Assembly (NCBI RefSeq): GCF_014202315.1
Contig: NZ_JACHGN010000010.1
Coordinates: 248,001-312,000, forward strand
Source of the DNA: Thermocatellispora tengchongensis
Lineage (GTDB): Bacteria > Actinomycetota > Actinomycetes > Streptosporangiales > Streptosporangiaceae
Direction: 5' to 3'
DNA length: 64,000 nucleotides
Below are positions 24,546 through 33,401 of the stretch, piece by piece. The notes beneath the pieces were generated by a model, which saw only the letters and a program-made list of their open reading frames with translations, had not been told where the DNA came from and did not search any database. How positions within the stretch are numbered: position 1 is the first letter of the stretch; each line of letters starts with the position of its first letter. Position numbers and translations under genes: made by a program.

Positions 24546-27014
24546 TCAGGGGCGGATCTGGCGGGTGATGGACGGGTCGGTGATCTCGGCGTCGGCGGCC
24601 AGCAGGAACGCCTTGGACAGGATGACCGACAGCATGCCGCCGTCTTCCTCGAAGGGCAGGAAGACCCGGTCGCCGTCGCCCTGGGGGACGATGCACAGGT
24701 AGGCGTCGTTGGGCTCCATCAGGATGTTGCCCGAGCCGAGGTGGATCCGGTACGTGCGCAGGTCGCCGCGTACGCGCAGGAAGCGGTCGAGCAGCGTGCA
24801 GCGGCCGGCTATGGCCAGGCGGGGCAGCAGCCGGGCGAGGGCGTCGCGGCGGATCTGGCCGCTCTCGGTCAGCTCGCCGAAGCCGTACGACTGCCAGTAC
24901 TCGCCGTGGCCGTGCGGGTCCAGGCCGGTGGAGGTGACGCCGACGGCCAGGTCGGCGTCACGCAGCGCCTCCGAGAGCGTCAGCGGGGGCACCTCGGCCA
25001 GCGGGACCACCTCGCCGCGCGGCGAGACGAAGCGCAGCACGCCGCTGAGGCAGATCGAGGCGGTGCCGAAGCCGTCGCCCGGGGCGGAGTCGGGGTCGAG
25101 GTCGAAGTCCCAGCATGCGCTCAGCCCGCCGGGCCACTCCTTTACGGCCTCCGCCTCGCCGGAGCCGTACTCTGGGCCCCAGTGGCCCAGCGACATGCCG
25201 GTCCAGCCGCGTTCGGTGAGCAGGGCCTTGGCCTGGCCGTAGCGGAGCAGATGGCCGCTGAAGCGGCGCGAGCGGTCGTACGCGCGCTCCTCGGCCGGGG
25301 TGAGCACGTACACCTCGCGGAAGGCCTGCTTGAACGGCTGGCGCAGGCCCAGTCCGAGGAGGTGGTCGCGCCAGGCGCGGACCTCCTCCACCGGCTTGTC
25401 GATGGGATGCCAGAGGCGGACGGGGGTGCGGGGGTAGGGCTGGATGCGGCGGCCCGCGGGGTCGGTCAGCTCCCACCCGCCGTCGCGAAGGACCGCGAGC
25501 CCGGCCGGGCCCTGGAGGATCTCCCAGATCAGGTTCCTGGCGAACGCGCCCGTCACCGGATGGTCCAGGAAGAACTCGCACACCTCGCTCCAGCGCCAGA
25601 TGCGCTCGGTGGCCAGGGCGCGCTCGATCCGGAATCGCTCGGCGGGCAGGGTCTTCCGCAGCTCCTTGGCCGTGGCCTTGAGCTCGGCCAGCAGCCCGGC
25701 GTGCTCCCGGCGCACCGCCGTGGGGATGGACTTGCGCACCTCGCCCGAGGGATCGACGTAGGAGATGCCGCCCTCGACGCTCAGGCGAAGGCCGTGCTCG
25801 GTGCGGGTGCCGTCGGGGCCCAGGCCGAAATCCGGGACGGTGCGGTCGAGCAGCCGCTCCGGCGACAGGCCGGTCTGAGCGGCGACGTCGTCGAGGGCGC
25901 GGGCGACGGCCGCGAGAACGCTCTTCTTGCGCACCTTCGCCTGGACGCGCGCCATCTGGGCGATCACCTCCGGGCCGCCGCGCCGGGCCAGTACGCCGAT
26001 CGCGGCGTTGGCGACCATCTCGCTGCGGGCGTTGGCGCCGGCCCCGCCGATCCCGGTGCCGGCCGCGACGGCGATGTCGCCCAGCAGCGGCGTGACCCAG
26101 GGCTCGGTCAGGGAGTCGCAGGTCCAGATCATGCCGCGCAGCAGCACGCCCGTGCGCTTGTGCAGATAGGTGACCACCGTCCGCTCGCGCTCGTGGTGCC
26201 TGTGCCGCACGACCTGCTCGCGGTAGGCGGGGAGGCGGCCGAGGATCTCACGGGCCAGGGCCACAGCCTCGGGCGTGGCCCGGCGCGCCGCCTCCTCGCG
26301 CCAGTGGTCGCTCGGGTTGGCGGACGTGGCCGTGCTCCACCGCCGGGCGAGGGGCAGCGCGGAGGGGGCGCCGAGGCGTCCGGCGTACTCGTCGTGGATC
26401 AGCCGGGCGAACCCGTCGCGCAGGGGGACCAGCACGCGGGCCGCGGCGGCCGGGTCGCAGACGGCCAACTGGTCGACCAGCAGGGTGTCCAGGGCGTGCT
26501 TGACGTCCCAGCGGTCGGTGAGACCGCTCTGCTCCTCCAGGGTGTGGTGGACCTGCCGCAGGTGCGGGAGCAGGGGCGCGCGCTCGGCCATGGGCAGGAG
26601 CCGGGTGGCGGCCACCGGTATGCGGTACAGGTCCTCGAAGTGCTGGTCCGGGTCGGGCAGAGCGAGGGTGATGCGCCAGAGCAGGTCCAGCTCCCGTGCC
26701 GACCAGGTGAGCGCGCGGCGCGCGATGGCCCGCGGGAAGGCACCCAAGGTCCAGCAGTACCTCTCCGGGCCGTCCACCTGGGACCACACCATGTGCAGCC
26801 GCATCTGGGTCCACAGCGCCATGGCCCGCCACCCGGCGTCGTTCCACTGGGCGGTGAGCCGTCCCACGGGCGTGTCGGCGAACTGGTGGGCCGGCCAAGC
26901 CGACCCGGAGAAGGTGTACGCCGCGTCGAGCCGGGCGAACGCCTCCAGCGTGGCCGCGTCGAGCTCGCCGAGCCAGCCGCGGTGCTCGGCGGGGAGCGCG
27001 TCGAGAACGCCCAT
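24546..27014 (-). CDS. MolR-like DUF4132 protein
   Basis: 822 aa. Long helical HEAT-like N-terminal half, then a DUF4132 block in the C-terminal half (around 450-620: VRREHAGLLAELKATAKELR, LPAERFRIERALATERIW, NLIWEIL), and a terminal conserved domain with HLGSGNILMEPNDAYLCIVP. There is no WGR domain, unlike E. coli MolR. The family has been linked by name to molybdate regulation, but its biochemical role is unproven. The ATG at 27014 lies 1 bp after the stop of a small ubiquitin-like gene, so both proteins are made together. Confidence 0.85.
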   Translation of the reverse strand: MGVLDALPAEHRGWLGELDAATLEAFARLDAAYTFSGSAWPAHQFADTPVGRLTAQWNDAGWRAMALWTQMRLHMVWSQVDGPERYCWTLGAFPRAIARRALTWSARELDLLWRITLALPDPDQHFEDLYRIPVAATRLLPMAERAPLLPHLRQVHHTLEEQSGLTDRWDVKHALDTLLVDQLAVCDPAAAARVLVPLRDGFARLIHDEYAGRLGAPSALPLARRWSTATSANPSDHWREEAARRATPEAVALAREILGRLPAYREQVVRHRHHERERTVVTYLHKRTGVLLRGMIWTCDSLTEPWVTPLLGDIAVAAGTGIGGAGANARSEMVANAAIGVLARRGGPEVIAQMARVQAKVRKKSVLAAVARALDDVAAQTGLSPERLLDRTVPDFGLGPDGTRTEHGLRLSVEGGISYVDPSGEVRKSIPTAVRREHAGLLAELKATAKELRKTLPAERFRIERALATERIWRWSEVCEFFLDHPVTGAFARNLIWEILQGPAGLAVLRDGGWELTDPAGRRIQPYPRTPVRLWHPIDKPVEEVRAWRDHLLGLGLRQPFKQAFREVYVLTPAEERAYDRSRRFSGHLLRYGQAKALLTERGWTGMSLGHWGPEYGSGEAEAVKEWPGGLSACWDFDLDPDSAPGDGFGTASICLSGVLRFVSPRGEVVPLAEVPPLTLSEALRDADLAVGVTSTGLDPHGHGEYWQSYGFGELTESGQIRRDALARLLPRLAIAGRCTLLDRFLRVRGDLRTYRIHLGSGNILMEPNDAYLCIVPQGDGDRVFLPFEEDGGMLSVILSKAFLLAADAEITDPSITRQIRP

Positions 27015-27015
27015 G

Positions 27016-27408
27016 TCAGCCCCCCACCAGCGGGACGAGCTTGACGAAGGACACCACCGGGCCGGCGGTCAGGTCGATCTCCTCCGCCAGGTCCTCGATC
27101 TGGCGGTCGCCCACCAGGAGCAGGAAGCCGTTGCGGGCGAAGGCGGCCTCGGCCGCGTCGGCCTGCCGTTCCCAGTCGAGCCTGCGCACGGCGCCCATGC
27201 GATAGCCGTTCGGCTCGGCCTTGGCGCCGGTGGGCTTGACCAGGCCGCGGAAGTGCGGGGAGGGCGCCGCGTTGTAACGGGCGACCTCCTCGCGCACCCG
27301 CAGGCGTACCAGTTCGCGGGCCGAGATCCGCTCGGGCAGCCCAGGGAGGGAGAACTCCTCCAGCGCCCGGCCGGTGGCCGTCTCGTCGCGGAAGATGACC
27401 GACGCCAT
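27016..27408 (-). CDS. Small protein with ubiquitin-like C-terminal half ending in Gly-Gly
   Basis: 130 aa, no named family recognised. Residues 1-47 can form a beta-hairpin (ASVIFRDETATGR, LEEFSLPG) and a helix (SARELVRLRVREEVARYN). Residues 48-92 are an insert with a second helix. Residues 94-130 resemble the ubiquitin C-terminal half: FLLLVGDRQIED against RLIFAGK-QLED, and SFVKLVPLVGG against LHLVLRLRGG, ending exactly at Gly-Gly. Thus a beta-grasp fold with a conjugation-type tail is plausible. The ATG at 27408 has AGGATC upstream. It is first in a two-gene unit with the MolR-like gene, 1 bp apart. No E1, E2 or JAB gene is adjacent. Fold and function are inference. Confidence 0.75.
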   Translation of the reverse strand: MASVIFRDETATGRALEEFSLPGLPERISARELVRLRVREEVARYNAAPSPHFRGLVKPTGAKAEPNGYRMGAVRRLDWERQADAAEAAFARNGFLLLVGDRQIEDLAEEIDLTAGPVVSFVKLVPLVGG

Positions 27409-27512
27409 CGAAAGATCCTGTTCCTCGGTGGGGGGTGACGGCGTTCGTTATAGCAACGGCGGACGACAAAACCGGGCGCGGGCGACGGGCTGCGGTCAGG
27501 GCTCGCGTGCCG

Positions 27513-28760
27513 TCACAGGGCGATGGTGGTCTCGCCGGTGGCGGGGAGGGTGAAGGTGGCGCTTCTGCCCGCGGCCGTGATCTCGTACGTGCCCGGCCAG
27601 CCCGTGATCTCGGCCTTTCCGGCGGCGTCGGTGGTCAGGGTGGTGGGGGACAGCCACCACTCGCCCTTGATCAGGTCGTGCAGGGCCTGGTAGGAGGGCT
27701 TGGGGGTGCCGTCGGCGCGGACCAGGCCGGCGGGGGCGCCGAGCCAGCCGCCGTCGCTGAAGTCCCAGTAGGTGATCGCCTGTACGGACGGGTGGCCGAG
27801 CAGGGTCTTGTAGTGGCGGGTGATCTCGTCGGCCTGGCGGGCCTCGCCCTCGGGGGTGGTGGGCCATTCGTCGATCTGGTAGTCGTTCAGGTCCACGATC
27901 TCGGGCGGCATGAGGTGGCCGGAGACGAGGGTCGTCTCGGTGAAGTGCAGGGGCAGGCCGTAGCGGGAGAAGCGCTCGATGACGTCCAGGGTCTTCTCCT
28001 CGCCCCAGTAGCCCTGGTGCATGTGGCTCTGCAGGCCGAGCGCGTCGATCCGGACGCCGGCTTCGAGCACGCCCTCGATCAGGCACTCGTACGCCGCCGA
28101 CATGTCGAAGTCGTTCAGCAGCAGGGTCGCGGTGGGGTCGGCCTCGCGGGCGGCGTCGAAGACCATGCGGATCATCGGGATGCGGCCGATGTCGCGGCAC
28201 AGGCGGGTGATGCCGTTGCCGTACTTGTCGAAGACGGGCATGATCACGACCTCATTGATCACATCCCACATCCCGATAAGTCCGGAAAAGTCGGTTAGGT
28301 CGCGCCGGATCCGCGCCACCTGCGCCTCGGCGATCTCCGCGTTCGACAGGTCGAGCAGCCAGTCGGCCGTCACCGTGTGCCAGGCCAGCGGGTGCCCCTT
28401 GACCGCGCATCCCCGCTCGCGGAACCAGCGTGCCGCGTTGCGCAGCCGCTCGGTGTCGGGGCGGCCGCGTACGGGCTCGAACCGGCCCCAGTAGAACGGC
28501 AGCGTCGCGAAGTTGAACAGGTCGAGCCAGAGCTCGGCCACCTCCGGCGACTCGGCGGGCATGGTGACCGGCTCGCCGTTCGCCAGCGGGATCTGCTCGA
28601 ACCCGGTGCAGCCGAAGAGGAAGGCGTGGTCGCGCTGCGCGACCACCACCTCCCGCCCCGCGAGCGGAGCTCCGTCGAGGGTGACGGCGAGCCGGGCGTG
28701 CGTGGTGCGGGCCGCGCGGATCGCGGCGTCCAGGGAGGCGGCGTCGGTGGCAGGAGGCAT
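27513..28760 (-). CDS. GH10 family endo-beta-xylanase-like enzyme, no signal peptide
   Basis: 415 aa. GH10 barrel at about 35-345 with acid/base Glu170 in MWDVINEV, nucleophile Glu275 in LHFTETTL, and substrate-contact motifs GHPLAWH and ITYWDFSD. A short C-terminal beta-domain (about 355-415) follows. The protein starts directly with a soluble sequence (MPPATDAASLDAAIRAA) and no signal peptide is visible, so it should act on imported xylo-oligomers or be released another way. Retaining mechanism expected. Monocistronic; no CelR-type operator in front. Confidence 0.9.
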   Translation of the reverse strand: MPPATDAASLDAAIRAARTTHARLAVTLDGAPLAGREVVVAQRDHAFLFGCTGFEQIPLANGEPVTMPAESPEVAELWLDLFNFATLPFYWGRFEPVRGRPDTERLRNAARWFRERGCAVKGHPLAWHTVTADWLLDLSNAEIAEAQVARIRRDLTDFSGLIGMWDVINEVVIMPVFDKYGNGITRLCRDIGRIPMIRMVFDAAREADPTATLLLNDFDMSAAYECLIEGVLEAGVRIDALGLQSHMHQGYWGEEKTLDVIERFSRYGLPLHFTETTLVSGHLMPPEIVDLNDYQIDEWPTTPEGEARQADEITRHYKTLLGHPSVQAITYWDFSDGGWLGAPAGLVRADGTPKPSYQALHDLIKGEWWLSPTTLTTDAAGKAEITGWPGTYEITAAGRSATFTLPATGETTIAL

Positions 28761-28998
28761 CGGGCGGCTCCGGGTGGTACTGGGCGAGCGGTCGTGCGAA
28801 GCCTCCGGCGCGTCTCCGCGGCCGGAGGGTTCGCGGGGATCACTCTACGAGCGGCGCCTCCCGGAGGTCATCAGGGATTTTCCGGCGCCCTTCGCGGGCG
28901 CGCTCGGCCGGCCGCCCTTCCCGGGGAGTGATCCGCGGTCGTGGGGGCAGGGGGACCGGGCAGCGTACGAAGGGGACAGCGTACGAAGGGGGCAAGGG

Positions 28999-29187
28999 GT
29001 GACCGAGACCGATCCCGAGGGCCGTGAGCCGAGGCCACAGGTTCCGGACGAGCGCGAGGGCGCCGAGGGCATGACCGAGCCGTCCGGGGTGGACGAGCAG
29101 GGGCCGCCGGCGCAGATTCCCGACGACCGGCGGGGCGCCGCCGGGCTGGCGGGCGAGGAGGACGAGGCCCGGGAGAAGGGCGGCTGA
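28999..29187 (+). CDS. Small acidic, disordered protein
   Basis: 62 aa from GTG 28999, rich in Glu/Asp/Pro/Gly and with no hydrophobic core: TETDPEGREPRPQVPDEREG, then PPAQIPDDRRGAAGLAGEED. Two weakly similar halves (QVPDEREGAEG / QIPDDRRGAAG). The frame is open upstream, but codon bias and content change before this GTG. A 16-bp tandem duplication containing GCGTACGAAGGGG (28961-28990) sits just ahead. No function recognised; may be a stress-type small protein. Confidence 0.5.
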   Translation: MTETDPEGREPRPQVPDEREGAEGMTEPSGVDEQGPPAQIPDDRRGAAGLAGEEDEAREKGG

Positions 29188-29252
29188 CCGGCTCTGACTA
29201 GCGGAGGCGGTATCGGGGTAGCAGTACGAATGGACCACTCAAGGGGGATGAA

Positions 29253-29549
29253 ATGGTTCGAATGCTGCACAAAATGGGCATCCGCTCCGGGATGATGTAC
29301 ACGGCGGGGGTCGCCTCGATCGGCCTGGCGTTCGCGAGCTGGCTCGCCTCGAACGCCAAGGAGCACGCGGGCCTCGACCGGGCCGACCGCTGGGGCATCT
29401 TCATCGGCGAGTGGGCGCCGACCTTCTTCGCGCTCGGCGTCGCGCTCCGCATCGAGGAGACGCACCGCGAGATCGGCCCGTCCGGCGAGATGTACGGCGA
29501 GATGGAGACGCCGGAGCACCAGAGGATGCCCTCGCGCGCGGGTGTCTGA
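29253..29549 (+). CDS. Small membrane protein, hypothetical
   Basis: 98 aa with two hydrophobic stretches (about 12-32 SGMMYTAGVASIGLAFASWL and 48-66 WGIFIGEWAPTFFALGVAL), then a short hydrophilic tail EETHREIGPSGEMYGEMETP. GGGGG ahead of ATG 29253 can serve as ribosome site. Family not recognised. Followed by a perfect 13-bp hairpin, so it is probably its own transcript. Confidence 0.75.
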   Translation: MVRMLHKMGIRSGMMYTAGVASIGLAFASWLASNAKEHAGLDRADRWGIFIGEWAPTFFALGVALRIEETHREIGPSGEMYGEMETPEHQRMPSRAGV

Positions 29550-29559
29550 CCGCACGTCC

Positions 29560-29601
29560 CTTCCCCGCCCGCAGGCGCCGGAGTGCGCGCGGGCGGGGAA
29601 G
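29560..29601 (+). terminator. 13-bp hairpin after small membrane protein gene
   Basis: CTTCCCCGCCCGC (29560-29572) and GCGGGCGGGGAAG (29589-29601) are perfect complements with a 16-base loop, 10 bp after the stop at 29549. Confidence 0.7.
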
Positions 29602-29762
29602 CGTGTGCGGAGGGGGCTTCCGGCCCCACAGGGCCGCGATCGGGGCGGATCGGCCAGGACGGTACGGCCGGCGCGGGCTCGGGCCCGTGCGGCCGGAGAT
29701 CGGGTACGGCGGGGGAGGCTCCCGGCGGGAGGGACCGGCGCGGAAAGGGGGACGGGCGGGCC

Positions 29763-30794
29763 GTGGTGAGCGGGTGGGCGTGGGGGATCACGATCGGGCT
29801 CGTCGTCGTGCTGCTGGCGGTGGACTTCCTGGTCGCGGCGCGTCGGCCGCACGTGGTGAGCATGGGCGAGGCCACGTTCTGGTCGGTGCTGTACGTGGGG
29901 ATCGCGCTGGCGTTCGGGGCCGTGCTGTGGGCGCTGGCGGGGCCGCAGGCCGGCACGGAGTACATCGCCGGATGGGTGGTCGAGAAGAGCCTGTCGGTGG
30001 ACAACCTCTTCGTGTTCGTGATCATCATGACCCACTTCGCGGTGCCGGGGGAGTACCAGCAGAAGGTGCTGCTGTTCGGCATCGCGGCGGCGCTGGTCAT
30101 GCGGGTGGTCTTCATCGTGATCGGCGCGGCGGCGATCAGCCTGTTCTCCTGGACGTTCGTGGTGTTCGGGCTGTTTCTGATCTACACGGCGGTGCAGCTC
30201 GTCCGGCACCGCGACGAGGAGCCGCAGGTGGACGACAACACGCTGCTCGTGTACGCGCGCCGCGTGCTGCCCGCGACCAGTGACTTCCACGGCGGCCGGC
30301 TGCTGGCGCGCGACGAGGAGGGCCGCAGGGTCGTCACCCCGCTGCTGTTCGTCTTCGTCGCGATCGGGAGCACCGACCTGCTGTTCGCGCTGGACTCCAT
30401 CCCCGCGGTGTTCGGCATCACCAGCGACCCGTTCATCGTCTTCGCGGCCAACGCCTTCGCGCTGCTCGGTCTGCGGGCGCTGTACTTCCTGATCCAGGGC
30501 CTGCTGCGGAAGCTGGTCTACCTCGCGATCGGGCTGGCGCTGATCCTGGGCTTCATCGGGGTGAAGCTGATCCTGGCGTTCCTGCACCAGGACGTCTCGC
30601 CGTCGATCCCGCACGTGCCCACGCCGCTGTCGCTGGCGGTGATCCTGCTGATCCTGGTGGTGACCACGGTGGCCAGCCTGATCCGCAGCAAGCGGCATCC
30701 GGAGGAGCGCGCGCACGCCGTCGCGGTGCGCGGACACCACCGCGAGCGGGCGCACCGGGAGGCGCCGCAGGCCCGACGGCGTGGGCCCGGCTGA
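29763..30794 (+). CDS. TerC/Alx family integral membrane protein
   Basis: 343 aa, about nine membrane segments. TerC hallmarks: EKSLSVDNLFVFVIIMTHF (acidic metal-site residues in membrane), GSTDLLFALDSIPAVFGIT and FAANAFALLGLRALYFL. TerC/Alx proteins are linked to manganese export and tellurite resistance. The C-terminal basic tail (HHRERAHREAPQARRRG) is cytoplasmic. GTG 29763 is followed by a second GTG at 29766; either may be used. The stretch upstream (29602-29762) is GC-rich and without a gene. Confidence 0.9.
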   Translation: MVSGWAWGITIGLVVVLLAVDFLVAARRPHVVSMGEATFWSVLYVGIALAFGAVLWALAGPQAGTEYIAGWVVEKSLSVDNLFVFVIIMTHFAVPGEYQQKVLLFGIAAALVMRVVFIVIGAAAISLFSWTFVVFGLFLIYTAVQLVRHRDEEPQVDDNTLLVYARRVLPATSDFHGGRLLARDEEGRRVVTPLLFVFVAIGSTDLLFALDSIPAVFGITSDPFIVFAANAFALLGLRALYFLIQGLLRKLVYLAIGLALILGFIGVKLILAFLHQDVSPSIPHVPTPLSLAVILLILVVTTVASLIRSKRHPEERAHAVAVRGHHRERAHREAPQARRRGPG

Positions 30795-30914
30795 AACTTT
30801 CAGTGATCTTGGAACTTGCCCCCGCGCGTTTGCACAGGTGCGGGTCCTCGCCGGGTGCGGCACACCGCCCACGCCGGGCCACCTTCTGTACATCTCCCTG
30901 AAACAAATCCACGC

Positions 30915-30928
30915 TGGGAGCGCTCCCA
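30915..30928. promoter_or_regulatory. CelR/CebR operator TGGGAGCGCTCCCA
   Basis: Perfect 14-bp palindrome 84 bp upstream of the GH6 gene start. It is identical to the operator bound by the LacI-family repressor CelR/CebR in Thermobifida and Streptomyces, which is released by cellobiose. The sequence is seen; control by such a repressor follows from established knowledge of the box. Confidence 0.9.
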
Positions 30929-31012
30929 CAGGCGGAACGCCGAGCTGGGCGCTGTCAGGCCGCCGATGTGGCGGCGAAACCATCGGTTTCCCTCAGGGAG
31001 AAGGAACGGTAA

Positions 31013-33355
31013 ATGGGACCCCACAAGAGCTCCTGGCGCAGGGCGCTCACGGCGGCGGTGGTCACACTGCTCGCCGGCGTCGGCCTCATCGCCAGTCCGA
31101 CGGCGGCCCAGGCCGCCGTCGCTTGCGAGGTGACGTACGCGAAGGCGTGGGAGGGCGGCACCGGCTTCGGCGGGAACATCACGATCCGCAACCTCGGTGA
31201 CCCGCTGACCAACTGGACGCTCACCTTCGCCTTCCCCAGCGGCCAGACGGTCAGCCAGGGCTGGAACGCCGAATGGTCGCAGTCGGGCGCGAACGTGACC
31301 GCCCGCAGCATGTCGTGGAACGCCGCCCAGCCGACCGGGGCCCAGTGGAGCATCGGCTTCAACGGCACGTCCACCGGCACCAACACCAACCCGACCGGCT
31401 TCTCGATCAACGGGACCGCCTGCACCGGCCAGAACGGCGGCCAGCAGTCGCTGATCGTCACCCCGACCTCGGTGAACGTCCCCGAGGGCGGCACCACCAC
31501 GTACGCCGTGCGCCTGGCGGCCCAGCCGTCCTCGAACGTCACCGTCACCTCGACCGCGGCCTCCGGCGGCGACGCCGACATCACCGTGGGCGGCGGCGCG
31601 AGCCTGACCTTCACGCCGAGCAACTGGAACACCAACCAGACCGTGACGGTCGCGGCGGCGCAGGACGGCGACAGCTCCAACGGCACCCGCACGATCAACG
31701 TGGCGTCGAGCGGCCTGACCACCGTGCCCGTCACCGCGACCGAGGTGGACGACGACTCCACCGGCGGCCAGCAGTCGCTGATCGTGACGCCGACCAGCGT
31801 GAGCGTCCCCGAGGGCGGCACCGTGACGTACACGGTGCGGCTGGCGGCGCAGCCGTCGTCGAACGTGACCGTCACCTCGGCCGCGGCCTCCGGCGGCGAC
31901 GCCGACATCACGGTGTCGTCCGGCGCGAGCCTGACCTTCACGAGTTCCAACTGGAACACCCCGCAGACCGTGACGGTGGCCGCCGCGCAGGACAGCGACA
32001 CCACCAACGGCACCCGCACCATCACCGTGGCCGCAAGCGGCCTGCCCAGCGTGTCGGTGACCGCCACCGAGGCGGACGACGACAACGGCGGCGGCCCCGG
32101 CCCGCGCGTGGACAACCCGTACGCGGGCGCGACCGGCTACGTCAACCCGGACTGGTCGGCCAAGGCCGCGGCCGAGCCCGGCGGCTCGCGCATCGCCAAC
32201 ATCTCGACCGGCGTGTGGATGGACCGCATCGCCGCCATCGAGGGCAGCTCCTCGGCCATGGGCCTGCGCGAGCACCTGGACGAGGCCGTCAGGCAGGACG
32301 CCGCCAACGGCAGCGCCGCGCTGACGATCCAGATCGTCATCTACAACCTGCCGAACCGCGACTGCTCGGCGCTGGCCTCCAACGGCGAGCTGCTCATCGC
32401 GCAGAACGGCCTCAACCGCTACAAGACCGAGTACATCGACCCGATCGCCGACATCATGGACGACCCGCAGTACCGCGACCTGCGGATCGTGACGATCATC
32501 GAGATCGACTCGCTGCCCAACCTGGTCACCAACCTGAACCTCGCCAAGTGCCAGGAGGCGCAGACGTCCGGGGCGTACGTGGAGGGCGTGCGGTACGCGC
32601 TGAACAAGCTCTACGCGATCCCGAACGTCTACAACTACGTTGACGCCGCGCACCACGGCTGGCTCGGCTGGGACTCCAACTTCGGGCCCGCCGCGCAGCT
32701 CTTCGCCTCCACCGCCCGCGGCACCACCGCCGGCGTGAACAGCGTGCACGGCTTCATCGTCAACACCGCCAACTACTCGGCCCTGACCGAGCCGTACTTC
32801 ACCATCAACACCACGGTCAACGGCACCAGCGTGCGCCAGTCGAAGTGGCTGGACTGGAACTTCTACGTGGACGAGCTGACCTACGCCCAGGCGATGCGCC
32901 AGCGTCTGATCCAGGAGGGCTTCCCGAGCAGCATCGGCTTCCTGATCGACACCTCGCGCAACGGCTGGGGCGGCTCCGCCCGTCCGACCGGCCCGAGCAC
33001 GTCCAACAACGTGGACGAGTTCGTCAACCAGTCCCGGGTCGACCGCCGCCTCCACGCCGGCAACTGGTGCAACCAGAGCGGCGCGGGCCTGGGCGAGCGG
33101 CCGAAGGCCAGCCCGGCGACCGGCATCGACGCCTACGTGTGGATCAAGCCGCCGGGCGAGTCGGACGGCGCCAGCGAGGAGATCCCGAACAACGAGGGCA
33201 AGGGCTTCGACCGGATGTGCGACCCGACGTACGAGGGCAACGAGCGCAACGGCTTCAACAAGAGCGGCGCGCTCCCCAACGCCCCGCTGTCCGGGCACTG
33301 GTTCTCGGCTCAGTTCCAGGAGCTGATGGCCAACGCCTACCCGCCGCTGAGCTGA
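31013..33355 (+). CDS. Secreted GH6 exo-cellobiohydrolase with CBM2 (Cel6B type)
   Basis: 780 aa. Signal peptide (1-34, RRALTAAVVTLLAGVGLIAS, cleavage near AQA). CBM2 at about 36-137 (CEVTYAKAWEGGTGFGGNI ... GTACTG) for crystalline cellulose. Two near-identical ~100-residue beta-rich linker repeats start at 144 and 253 (QQSLIVTPTSV). GH6 catalytic domain 366-780 with VIYNLPNRDCSALASNGEL and IIEIDSLPNLVTN. The EID form, rather than EPD, and the long loops resemble processive non-reducing-end cellobiohydrolases such as Cel6B. GAAGGAAC before ATG 31013. Controlled by the CelR-type palindrome; ends at a strong terminator. Confidence 0.95.
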   Translation: MGPHKSSWRRALTAAVVTLLAGVGLIASPTAAQAAVACEVTYAKAWEGGTGFGGNITIRNLGDPLTNWTLTFAFPSGQTVSQGWNAEWSQSGANVTARSMSWNAAQPTGAQWSIGFNGTSTGTNTNPTGFSINGTACTGQNGGQQSLIVTPTSVNVPEGGTTTYAVRLAAQPSSNVTVTSTAASGGDADITVGGGASLTFTPSNWNTNQTVTVAAAQDGDSSNGTRTINVASSGLTTVPVTATEVDDDSTGGQQSLIVTPTSVSVPEGGTVTYTVRLAAQPSSNVTVTSAAASGGDADITVSSGASLTFTSSNWNTPQTVTVAAAQDSDTTNGTRTITVAASGLPSVSVTATEADDDNGGGPGPRVDNPYAGATGYVNPDWSAKAAAEPGGSRIANISTGVWMDRIAAIEGSSSAMGLREHLDEAVRQDAANGSAALTIQIVIYNLPNRDCSALASNGELLIAQNGLNRYKTEYIDPIADIMDDPQYRDLRIVTIIEIDSLPNLVTNLNLAKCQEAQTSGAYVEGVRYALNKLYAIPNVYNYVDAAHHGWLGWDSNFGPAAQLFASTARGTTAGVNSVHGFIVNTANYSALTEPYFTINTTVNGTSVRQSKWLDWNFYVDELTYAQAMRQRLIQEGFPSSIGFLIDTSRNGWGGSARPTGPSTSNNVDEFVNQSRVDRRLHAGNWCNQSGAGLGERPKASPATGIDAYVWIKPPGESDGASEEIPNNEGKGFDRMCDPTYEGNERNGFNKSGALPNAPLSGHWFSAQFQELMANAYPPLS
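31442..32088 (+). repeat. Tandem 327-bp coding duplication (linker domains of the GH6 enzyme)
   Basis: Two in-frame units begin at 31442 and 31769 (period 109 codons). Each starts QQSLIVTPTSV and contains NVTVTS, ASGGDADITV, ASLTF, SNWNT and TVTVAAAQD. The high identity points to recent duplication or gene conversion. Confidence 0.9.
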
Positions 33356-33371
33356 CGTAAGTCACCCCGAC

Positions 33372-33401
33372 GCGGGCCCCGCCGAGCGCGGCGGGGCCCG
33401 C
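33372..33401 (+). terminator. Strong hairpin after the GH6 gene
   Basis: GCGGGCCCCGCCG, four-base loop, CGGCGGGGCCCGC: a perfect 13-bp stem 17 bp past the stop, followed by TTCT. Confidence 0.85.

Noticed and set aside
28513-28998. Upstream extension of the 62-aa acidic protein
   Set aside because: Lies antisense to the GH10 coding region and has shadow-like composition.
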